Positions 12,913 to 20,571 of a stretch of 29,537 nucleotides of DNA are shown here, piece by piece; positions within the stretch are counted from its first letter, which is position 1, and every line of letters starts with the position of its first letter. The notes below the pieces were generated by a model. It was not told where the DNA came from. It saw only the letters and a list, made by a program, of their open reading frames with translations, and ran no database searches. A program made the translations under genes and the position numbers. Source of the DNA: CALACW01 sp002431305 (lineage in GTDB: Bacteria; Bacillota; Clostridia; Oscillospirales; Acutalibacteraceae); NCBI GenBank assembly GCA_937890355.1, contig CALACW010000090.1:1-29537 (forward strand), given 5' to 3'.

Positions 12913-14490
12913 TTAGTATTTAATAAGTATACATATATATGTTTTTGAATCGGACGATTCCTTTGAAACGGTGACGGTCGTTTTTGTAAGCGTATTTTCG
13001 AATGAATACTTAAAATTCTTTTCATCCGAAGCGGTGATGGTAAATCCGTTGTTTAAAAGAAGCTCTGTATATCCCGAAACGGCTTTATCCTCCGACAGTC
13101 CCGACTGTATAACGGAATTTAAATCATAATAAAACGCGTATGTATTTGTATTGTCTGCCGTTGAATCTGACGCGGTAAACGGAGATACGGCGCACATTGC
13201 TCCGAAGTCGGGGACGTTTCCTTTTATGCCCGAATATGCTTGAGCGGATGACGATGCTGTTGATTTTAACGCGACGGTTTTGACTTTTGTCGGCGAGCGG
13301 TCGAACCACAGTTTTAGCTCTGCGGAGGATTCGTTTGCCGATGATGTTATGTAAAACATCGTTACGTTGCCGTACGTTCCGCCTCTTATTACCGAAAAAT
13401 CGGCGTTCGAGACGGAATATTCGACACTATAATCACCGTTAGCAATTCCGATAACGTACAATGCGCACGCCGAACCTTTCGATATCGTTATGCTGTCGGC
13501 CGCCGGAAGCAGAAGCCCGGCAAAATCATTAGAATCCGAACCCGAATGAACACGGCTGTAAAACGCGGGGAGGGTTATGGGGTTAGACGTATTGAGCGAG
13601 AGAATTTCATCTGCCGGAATCGCGAAATTCATATTCTGCGCCGATAAATACGTCATTGAGCAGACGCCTATCACATTTCCGAATTCGTCGATAAGAGGGG
13701 ATCCGGAATTTCCTGTCGTTATGGGCGCGGTCATCTGAATATATGAAATTCCGTCGTTTAATTCGTAAAAATTACGGTTCGACTGCGATATCATTCCGGA
13801 CGTGAATGTCAGTTCGAGCCCAAGCGGACTGCCGAGCGTATAAATCGTATCGCCCGTAGTGTAATTTGATGAAAAGACGGCGCATTTTTCGGGTTTATTG
13901 TCAACTGAAATAATGGCAAGATCCTTTAACTGAGAATAAGCGATAATGCGCAGTACGTTATAATCATTCATATTTCCGTCGGTTACGGTAATTTTATACG
14001 CGTCCTTTATGACGTGATAATTTGTCGCAATCCAGCCGTTTTTGTTAATATAAAAGCCTGTGCCGGTCGCCGCGGTTTTGCCGTCGGCGCCTATTGATTT
14101 TATCGTAAGGGTATATTCCTTTGCAAGTGAATAAATCTCGTTTGAAGTGAGCTTTTTATCTGAAACCGGGATTTTTGAAGTCGTGATTTCCGTTTCGCTC
14201 ATTGTTTCGGGCTCTTTTATGTAATCGTTTATATTCTCGAGTTTTGCCGAAATTCTCAATATAATTCTCGCGTCGGCGGCGGTTACTCTCGAATCTGAAT
14301 TAATATCGGAAACCGCGAGTTGGTCACGCGTAAGCGTTGAAAGTTTCGCACTGTAACGCAGAACAGCGCGCGCGTCGGACGCGGTTATTTTTCCGTTTAA
14401 ATCGGCATCGCCCATGAGCGCGGAAAATGCGCCGAACGCAAGCGACAGCGTAAGAATCACGGAAATTAAAACGATAAAAATTTTTTTCAT
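12913..14490 (-). CDS. Secreted dockerin-trypsin-like serine protease
   Basis: A 525-residue secreted protein. After a signal peptide (1 to about 26), residues 27-84 form a type I dockerin-like module of two repeats (DADLNGKITASDARAVLR and DINSDSRVTAADARIILR) with the Asp/Asn calcium ligands. A Thr/Glu-rich linker leads to a trypsin/HtrA-like domain (about 115-300). Its catalytic triad is His 159 (NYHVI), Asp 190 (KDLAI) and Ser 262 (TGNSGSP). The last 220 residues are Ser/Thr-rich beta structure of unknown type; no PDZ domain is visible. The dockerin sits at the N-terminus, whereas cellulosomal enzymes usually carry it near the C-terminus. GGTGAT, partly overlapping the stop of the upstream methyltransferase gene, is the ribosome site. 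Confidence 0.88.
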   Translation of the reverse strand: MKKIFIVLISVILTLSLAFGAFSALMGDADLNGKITASDARAVLRYSAKLSTLTRDQLAVSDINSDSRVTAADARIILRISAKLENINDYIKEPETMSETEITTSKIPVSDKKLTSNEIYSLAKEYTLTIKSIGADGKTAATGTGFYINKNGWIATNYHVIKDAYKITVTDGNMNDYNVLRIIAYSQLKDLAIISVDNKPEKCAVFSSNYTTGDTIYTLGSPLGLELTFTSGMISQSNRNFYELNDGISYIQMTAPITTGNSGSPLIDEFGNVIGVCSMTYLSAQNMNFAIPADEILSLNTSNPITLPAFYSRVHSGSDSNDFAGLLLPAADSITISKGSACALYVIGIANGDYSVEYSVSNADFSVIRGGTYGNVTMFYITSSANESSAELKLWFDRSPTKVKTVALKSTASSSAQAYSGIKGNVPDFGAMCAVSPFTASDSTADNTNTYAFYYDLNSVIQSGLSEDKAVSGYTELLLNNGFTITASDEKNFKYSFENTLTKTTVTVSKESSDSKTYICILIKY

Positions 14491-14496
14491 TTTATA

Positions 14497-15297
14497 TCAC
14501 CGTTTTTTATAAATCAAAATATCAAAGTCGAGTTCGGTTTTAAGTTCGTTCAAAGAATCGAGTTTCTGAGCGTCGGTTTTCGACGTTCGCCAGCCGTAAG
14601 GCGTCATTGTAAAAAGCGACTTTATATCTTCATTCGACGAAAGAAGTATATCATACGTAAGATTTTTTGAATCGATTAAACAGAAATCGCCCGTATCGCG
14701 TTCTGTTTCGCCGTTTAAATAAACCTCGTCGTACACTGCGCGTTTTAATGAATAAAGATGATATTTGCCCGGTACGACGGAAATGAGATAACCGCCCGGC
14801 TTTGTAATGCGTGAAAATTCGTCCGCATTAAACGGGGCGAACATGTGAACGCACAAATCCTGCGAGGAGGATAGAAGCGGAATGCGCACCATATTAGCGA
14901 CGAAAAAGAACGCTTTGCTTTTTCTTTTTGCTGCAAGGCGCACCATTTCCTTTGAAATATCAAATCCCGAAACGAAACAGTCCGTATTTTCGGCAAGGCG
15001 TGACGTGTAGTACCCGTCGCCGCAGCATATGTCGGTGATAAATCCCGACGAAACGAGAGCTGACGATATTTCATTGACGGAATCGGACAGGCGGGCATAG
15101 TAGCCCTTGTTGAGAAAATCACGGCGGGTCTGAGCCATCAGTTTATTATCGCCCGTCTTTTCTCCGTTTTTTGAACCTGTCAGAAGATTTACGTACCCCT
15201 CTTTCGAAATGTCGAACGAATGTGAGTTTTCGCATTTAAAGGACTTCCCGTAAAGGGAGAGTGTACTCGAGCATACGGGGCAGATAAGATTATTCAT
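14497..15297 (-). CDS. RlmA-like 23S rRNA (guanine-N1) methyltransferase
   Basis: A 266-residue SAM-dependent methyltransferase. An N-terminal zinc finger (Cys 6, Cys 9, Cys 22, His 26) precedes the FDISKEGYVNLL segment that marks the RlmA/RrmA/TlrB family, then the SAM-binding DICCGDGYYTSRLAE. Family members methylate G745 or G748 of 23S rRNA near the peptide exit tunnel; TlrB-type enzymes affect tylosin resistance. The exact target cannot be told here. The start overlaps the stop of the TM2 gene by one base, so they are coupled. Confidence 0.87.
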   Translation of the reverse strand: MNNLICPVCSSTLSLYGKSFKCENSHSFDISKEGYVNLLTGSKNGEKTGDNKLMAQTRRDFLNKGYYARLSDSVNEISSALVSSGFITDICCGDGYYTSRLAENTDCFVSGFDISKEMVRLAAKRKSKAFFFVANMVRIPLLSSSQDLCVHMFAPFNADEFSRITKPGGYLISVVPGKYHLYSLKRAVYDEVYLNGETERDTGDFCLIDSKNLTYDILLSSNEDIKSLFTMTPYGWRTSKTDAQKLDSLNELKTELDFDILIYKKR

Positions 15298-15662
15298 CAG
15301 AACGTTCTGACCCTGTTTTTCTCTTTAAAACGCTTCTCGCTCTCGAACATATAGAAAAGTCCGCGGATTATGAAAAGCGCCTCGTATACGAAGAATGCGA
15401 TAATCCAGTTGGTCGTATCCATTTTAATCATGGCGTTAACCGCAAAGAATGCGCCGGAGAATATAAGGGTGAAAATGAGAATCGCAATGCCCTTTCCGAT
15501 ATGTTTTAAATAAAACTGATGCGCACCGAACACGCCGAGAAATATCGAGAGCACGCCGGCGATGTTTTTATTCCTTATCGGAGATTTAAACGGTACGCTT
15601 CCGGATTTCATATAAACCTCGGAAGAGGCGTTCGCAGGGGCGTCAATTTTGTTTTTTGCCAT
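15297..15662 (-). CDS. TM2 domain membrane protein
   Basis: A 121-residue integral membrane protein. A polar N-terminal part (about 1-32) leads into a TM2 domain: KNIAGVLSIFLGVFGAHQFYL, then a second hydrophobic segment and a further one near 85-105, ending in a basic tail. The function of bacterial TM2 proteins is unknown. The ATG at 15662 is favoured over 15671 because AAGGA then lies 9 nt upstream, inside the end of the Sir2 gene. Confidence 0.83.
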   Translation of the reverse strand: MAKNKIDAPANASSEVYMKSGSVPFKSPIRNKNIAGVLSIFLGVFGAHQFYLKHIGKGIAILIFTLIFSGAFFAVNAMIKMDTTNWIIAFFVYEALFIIRGLFYMFESEKRFKEKNRVRTF

Positions 15663-15667
15663 AAGAA

Positions 15668-16408
15668 TCATTCCTTTTCTAGTTTGTCGACGGCGTCGGA
15701 AAGTATTTTCCCGATTCCGTCATGAAAAACGAGGTCTGCCTCGCCGTCGCGCGGGGTTGCCTCTTTATTTATAATAACCATGTATTTACCCGTAAAATAT
15801 CTTACGAATCCGGCGGCAGGGTAGACCGCGAGGCTTGTGCCTCCGATTACCAGCATGTCGGCTTTTTCGATAGCGTCAAGCGCACGCGAAACCGTATTGT
15901 CGTCAAGCATTTCGCCGTAAAGAACCACGTCCGGCTTGATAAACCCGGAGCACTCGCAGACGGGGACGTTTGTTTTTGAATTCTTAACGCAGTCAAGCGT
16001 AAATTCGCGCGAACATTTTACGCAGTGAAGTTTAGCCGTTGTGCCGTGAAGCTCGCAGACGTCGGTACTGCCCGCTTTTTCATGAAGCGAGTCGATATTC
16101 TGCGTGACAACGGTTACTTTTTTGCCGAGTGTTTCGAGTTTTGCTATCGCCCTGTGCGCTGAGTTCGGCTCTGCCTTTTCGAGGAAGAAGTCCCTGAAAA
16201 AACGGTAGAAAAGCTCCGTATCTTCAAAAAAACAATCGTGCGAGAGAATTTCCTCGGGCGGTCTGCCGTATTTCGAGGCGGCCGAGTAGATTCCGTCACG
16301 GCTTCTGTAGTCCTTAAGCCCGCTCTCGGTCGAGACTCCGGCGCCGGTGAAGAAAACTATTCTTTCGCTGTCTCTGAGCATATTTACGAATTTTTCCAAG
16401 TCAGTCAT
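15668..16408 (-). CDS. Sir2-family NAD-dependent protein deacylase
   Basis: A 246-residue sirtuin that removes acyl groups from lysine using NAD. Key parts are GAGVSTESG (22-30), TQNID (102-106), the catalytic His 121 in ELHG, and zinc ligands Cys 129, 132, 151 and 153. The usual GIPDFR loop reads GLKDYR, a mild change near the NAD site. The FYRFFRDFF stretch is closer to Thermotoga-type deacetylases than to the Tyr-x-x-Arg pair of CobB/SIRT5 desuccinylases, so deacetylation is the better guess. AGAGGT lies 9 nt before the ATG. It is the first gene of the five-gene leftward operon. Confidence 0.92.
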   Translation of the reverse strand: MTDLEKFVNMLRDSERIVFFTGAGVSTESGLKDYRSRDGIYSAASKYGRPPEEILSHDCFFEDTELFYRFFRDFFLEKAEPNSAHRAIAKLETLGKKVTVVTQNIDSLHEKAGSTDVCELHGTTAKLHCVKCSREFTLDCVKNSKTNVPVCECSGFIKPDVVLYGEMLDDNTVSRALDAIEKADMLVIGGTSLAVYPAAGFVRYFTGKYMVIINKEATPRDGEADLVFHDGIGKILSDAVDKLEKE

Positions 16409-16429
16409 AATTGAAAACCTCTTAAGGCT

Positions 16430-16458
16430 ATTATATCAATTGTATTATTTATTTTCAA
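16430..16458 (-). promoter_or_regulatory. Promoter of the Sir2 operon
   Basis: TTGAAA (16453-16458), 17 bp, TATAAT (16430-16435) on the minus strand, just ahead of the Sir2 gene. Confidence 0.75.
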
Positions 16459-16532
16459 TACGCGCGCAAAATTAGTTGAAATTAAATTTTAAATTTTTTG
16501 TAAATTTTCATTAGATATTTTGTAAAAACCAC

Positions 16533-16561
16533 TTGACAACTTGACCGTGTACCCTTATAAT
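16533..16561 (+). promoter_or_regulatory. Consensus SigA promoter of rpoBC
   Basis: TTGACA (16533-16538), 17 bp, TATAAT (16556-16561): a full consensus match. A second TATAAT at 16574 lacks a matching -35. Confidence 0.85.
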
Positions 16562-16719
16562 GATATGCTGTATTATAATGGATAGCTTTGCGATTGACGA
16601 AACCGATTTTCGGTTGAATATCACCGTTTCGCACCCGCGTTTTATTATATAAATAACGTGTCGGAAACGGACGAAGCGAGTTCCTTTCATCGGATAAAAA
16701 CAGAACGGAGTGAAGAATA
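16562..16719 (+). promoter_or_regulatory. rpoB leader, about 150 nt
   Basis: The stretch from the promoter to the rpoB ATG has no gene. AACCGA/TCGGTT (16601-16615) forms a small hairpin, and CGAAAC/GTTTCG (16598-16603, 16626-16631) could form an overlapping, mutually exclusive pairing. Neither is followed by a T-run. The leader may be a control site, but the structures are weak. Confidence 0.4.
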
Positions 16720-19700
16720 ATGGTCAATGTCAAACCCGTTAAAAGAGGCAGAAAAACCAGAATGAGTTTTGCGCACATCAACGAGGTCATGGATATGCCC
16801 AACCTCATTGAGGTGCAGAAGGATTCGTACCGGTGGTTTCTCGATAAGGGTCTGAAAGAGGTTTTCCGCGATATAGACGTAATTACGGACTATTCGGGAA
16901 ATCTGGCTCTTAATTTCATTGATTACAGAATGGACGAGAAGCCCAAGTACACCGTCAAGGAGTGCAAGGAGAGAGACGCAACGTATGCCGAGCGTATGTA
17001 CGTTACCGCGCGTCTTTACAACAAGGAGACCGGAGAGGTTAAAGAGAACGAGGTCTATATGGGAGATTTCCCGATAATGACCGACAGCGGTACGTTCGTT
17101 ATAAACGGCGCAGAGCGCGTTATCATCTCACAGCTTGTCCGTTCGCCCGGCGTGTACTACGGTATGACGAGAGATAAGACGGGTAAGAAAATGTTTTCAA
17201 CCACCGTTATCCCCAACAGAGGCGCGTGGCTTGAATACGAGACTGACCAGAATGACATCGCATATGTAAGAATAGATAAAACACGTAAAATCTGCATTAC
17301 AACGTTCGTAAGAGCTCTCGGATGCTTCTTCGACGATAATTTCCTTAATACCAATGCTCAGCTTGACGAATTTTTCGGTTACGACGATTCTATCAAAGCT
17401 ACGCTTGAAAAGGACACCACGCAGAATACCGCGGAGGCTCTTCTCGAGGTTTACAAAAAACTTCGTCCCGGCGAGCCCCCCACGCTTGACTCCGCAAAAA
17501 CCTATCTTCAGAATCTGTTTTTTGACGAGCACAGATACGATATATCAAGAGTCGGCAGATATAAATACAATAAAAAATTAGGCGTTGCCGACAGGCTTAA
17601 ATTCCAGATACTTGCCGAACCCGTTACCGACCCCGCTACAGGCGAAATTCTTGCAGACAAGGGCGAGAAAATTTCAAAGCAGAAGGCTTTCGAAATCGAG
17701 CAGGCGGGCGTTGACACCGTATTCGTAGACGTTGACGGCAAGACCGTTAAAATTATCGGTACGTGCATGGTCGACATCCTCCCGTATCTTCCCGAGGGCA
17801 TCACTGCCGACGAACTCGAGAATATCGGCATCAACGAAAAGGTAAGTTACAAGGTTCTCATGCCGATACTCGACGCATGCGGCGGCGACAAGGAAGCTCT
17901 TATGGAGGAGCTTGCTAAGAACGCAGACCTCCTTATTCCCAAGCACATAGTTTTAGAGGACATCCTCGTATCCGTAAACTACCTTAATTCGCTCGAATAC
18001 GGCGTAGGTACTCTCGACGATATTGACCATCTCGGAAACAGACGTATCCGTTCGGTCGGTGAGCTTCTTCAGAATCAGGTAAGAATAGGATTTACGAGAA
18101 TGGAGAGAGTCGTTAAGGAAAGAATGTCCTTGCAGGCTCAGGATTCCGATAAGATTACGCCCCAGGCGCTTATCAATATAAGACCCGTTGTGGCGGCCAT
18201 TAAAGAATTCTTCGGTTCTTCGCCCCTTTCGCAGTTCATGGATCAGAACAACCCTCTTGCAGAGCTTACTCACAAGAGACGTCTTTCAGCTCTCGGCCCC
18301 GGCGGTCTTTCAAGAGACAGAGCGGGATTCGAAGTTCGTGACGTTCACTATTCCCACTACGGAAGAATGTGCCCGATAGAGACTCCCGAAGGACCCAACA
18401 TCGGACTTATTTCCTCGCTTGCTACATTTGCAAGAATTAATAAATACGGATTTATCGAGGCTCCTTTCCGCCGTGTTGACAAAGAAACCGGCAGAGTTCT
18501 CGAGGACGTTGTATATATGACCGCTGACGTTGAGGATGATTTCAGAGTTGCACAGGCGAACGAACCCCTTGACGAAAAAGGTCACTTCATGAACGATAAA
18601 GTTCTCGTCCGTTTCAGAGACGAGTTCAGAGAAATTCCTTCAAAAGAAGCAGACTTCATGGACGTTTCGCCCAAGATGGTCGTTTCCGTTGCAACCGCGA
18701 TGATTCCGTTCCTTGAGAACGACGACGCGAACCGTGCACTTATGGGCTCGAACATGCAGAAGCAGGCAGTTCCGCTTCTGAAAACCGACGCTCCGATTGT
18801 CGGAACAGGTATGGAATACAAGGCTGCGGTTGACTCGGGCGTCTGCGTAATAGCAAAGAATCCCGGTACCGTTACAAAGGTCAGCGCAGACAATGTCGTA
18901 GTAAAAACCGAGGACGGAAAATACGACAGCTACGAGCTTATTAAATTCATGCGCTCGAACCAGGGTACATGCGTAAACCAGAGACCTGTCGTAAACGTAG
19001 GCGACGTACTTGAAAAAGGAGACGTTATCGCTGACGGTCCCGCAACGAGCAACGGTGAAATCGCTTTGGGTAAAAACGCTCTTATAGGCTTCATGACATG
19101 GGAAGGCTACAACTACGAGGACGCGGTACTCCTTAACGAGAAACTCGTACGCGAAGACGTTTATACTTCAATTCATATAGAAGAGCACGAGGTCGAGGCG
19201 AGAGATACAAAGCTCGGCGCAGAGGAGATCACGAGAGATATTCCCAACGTCGGCGAGGACGCGCTGAAAGACCTTGACGAGAACGGTATTATCCGCGTAG
19301 GCGCGGAAGTTCGTTCCGGCGATATACTTGTAGGTAAAGTTACGCCTAAGGGCGAAACCGAGCTTACCGCCGAGGAGAGACTGCTCCGCGCAATCTTCGG
19401 CGAAAAGGCGAGAGAGGTCAGAGATACCTCCCTTAAAGTTCCTCACGGCGAATACGGCATTGTCGTAAACGTAGAGGTATTCACAAGACAGAACAGTGAC
19501 GAGTTAAGCCCCGGCGTTAACAAAGTCGTCCGCTGTTATATAGCTCAGAAACGTAAGATTTCCGTCGGCGATAAGATGGCGGGACGTCACGGTAACAAGG
19601 GTGTTGTTTCAAGAATTCTTCCCCAGGAGGATATGCCCTTCCTTCCCGACGGCACACCGCTTGATATAGTTCTTAACCCCCTGGGCGTTCCTTCCCGAAT

Positions 19701-20511
19701 GAACATAGGACAGGTTCTCGAGGTTACGCTCGGTATTGCGGCTAAGAAATTAGGCTGGAACATCATGACCCCCGTATTCGACGGCGCGCACGAGGCTGAT
19801 ATCGTCGAGTGCTTAAAGCAGGCGGGCATGGCGACCGACGGCAAGACCGTTCTTTACGACGGACGTACCGGCAAGGCGTTCGATAACAGAGTTACGGTAG
19901 GTATTATGTACTTCCTTAAACTCCATCACCTTGTTGACGATAAGATTCACGCGAGATCTACAGGTCCGTACTCCCTCGTTACTCAGCAGCCCCTCGGCGG
20001 TAAAGCTCAGTTCGGCGGTCAGCGTTTCGGAGAAATGGAAGTTTGGGCTCTCGAGGCTTACGGCGCGGCTTATACGCTTCAGGAAATTCTTACTATTAAA
20101 TCGGACGATACGGTCGGACGCGTTAAAACTTACGAGGCTATCGTTAAGGGTCTTAATGTTCCCAAAGCGGGTATCCCCGAATCGTTCAAGGTTCTTATTA
20201 AAGAGCTTCAGTCCCTCGGTCTTGACGTTAACGTTCTTGACGAGAACGATGAGGTTATAGATTTAAGACAGGATTACGACGACGACGGAACGGGCTATAT
20301 CGAGGATGAGTCCGCAACCGTTACAAACGACGCCGAGGGCGCAGAGGGCTTCGGCGTAGAGGATATTCCCGACGAGTTTGAATCGGAAGATCAGAACGAC
20401 GACGATGAGATGTACGGCGGCGAGCTTCTCGATACGGAGGATGACGGAGACGATCTTGACTTCGGCAGCTTCGCAAGCTTCTCACCCGATGACGACGACG
20501 ATAATTATTGA
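16720..20511 (+). CDS. rpoB: RNA polymerase beta subunit
   Basis: The 1263-residue beta subunit of RNA polymerase, part of the catalytic core. The rifampicin region (about 495-560) reads SPLSQFMDQNNPLAELTHK, then RRLSALGPGG. The usual sensitive residues Asp, His and Ser are unchanged, which predicts susceptibility. GRMCPIETPEGPNIGLI and the later KMAGRHGNKG and GGKAQFGGQRFGEMEVWAL motifs are intact. The last 70 or so residues form a very acidic tail. GGAGTGA precedes the ATG. rplJ-rplL do not lie upstream; the leftward Sir2 operon does. Confidence 0.98.
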   Translation: MVNVKPVKRGRKTRMSFAHINEVMDMPNLIEVQKDSYRWFLDKGLKEVFRDIDVITDYSGNLALNFIDYRMDEKPKYTVKECKERDATYAERMYVTARLYNKETGEVKENEVYMGDFPIMTDSGTFVINGAERVIISQLVRSPGVYYGMTRDKTGKKMFSTTVIPNRGAWLEYETDQNDIAYVRIDKTRKICITTFVRALGCFFDDNFLNTNAQLDEFFGYDDSIKATLEKDTTQNTAEALLEVYKKLRPGEPPTLDSAKTYLQNLFFDEHRYDISRVGRYKYNKKLGVADRLKFQILAEPVTDPATGEILADKGEKISKQKAFEIEQAGVDTVFVDVDGKTVKIIGTCMVDILPYLPEGITADELENIGINEKVSYKVLMPILDACGGDKEALMEELAKNADLLIPKHIVLEDILVSVNYLNSLEYGVGTLDDIDHLGNRRIRSVGELLQNQVRIGFTRMERVVKERMSLQAQDSDKITPQALINIRPVVAAIKEFFGSSPLSQFMDQNNPLAELTHKRRLSALGPGGLSRDRAGFEVRDVHYSHYGRMCPIETPEGPNIGLISSLATFARINKYGFIEAPFRRVDKETGRVLEDVVYMTADVEDDFRVAQANEPLDEKGHFMNDKVLVRFRDEFREIPSKEADFMDVSPKMVVSVATAMIPFLENDDANRALMGSNMQKQAVPLLKTDAPIVGTGMEYKAAVDSGVCVIAKNPGTVTKVSADNVVVKTEDGKYDSYELIKFMRSNQGTCVNQRPVVNVGDVLEKGDVIADGPATSNGEIALGKNALIGFMTWEGYNYEDAVLLNEKLVREDVYTSIHIEEHEVEARDTKLGAEEITRDIPNVGEDALKDLDENGIIRVGAEVRSGDILVGKVTPKGETELTAEERLLRAIFGEKAREVRDTSLKVPHGEYGIVVNVEVFTRQNSDELSPGVNKVVRCYIAQKRKISVGDKMAGRHGNKGVVSRILPQEDMPFLPDGTPLDIVLNPLGVPSRMNIGQVLEVTLGIAAKKLGWNIMTPVFDGAHEADIVECLKQAGMATDGKTVLYDGRTGKAFDNRVTVGIMYFLKLHHLVDDKIHARSTGPYSLVTQQPLGGKAQFGGQRFGEMEVWALEAYGAAYTLQEILTIKSDDTVGRVKTYEAIVKGLNVPKAGIPESFKVLIKELQSLGLDVNVLDENDEVIDLRQDYDDDGTGYIEDESATVTNDAEGAEGFGVEDIPDEFESEDQNDDDEMYGGELLDTEDDGDDLDFGSFASFSPDDDDDNY

Positions 20512-20571
20512 TAATTGCTCATCATTTCGAGCGTTCACTCTGAAAAATTCTAAGGAAGAAGGAATCTGTTT

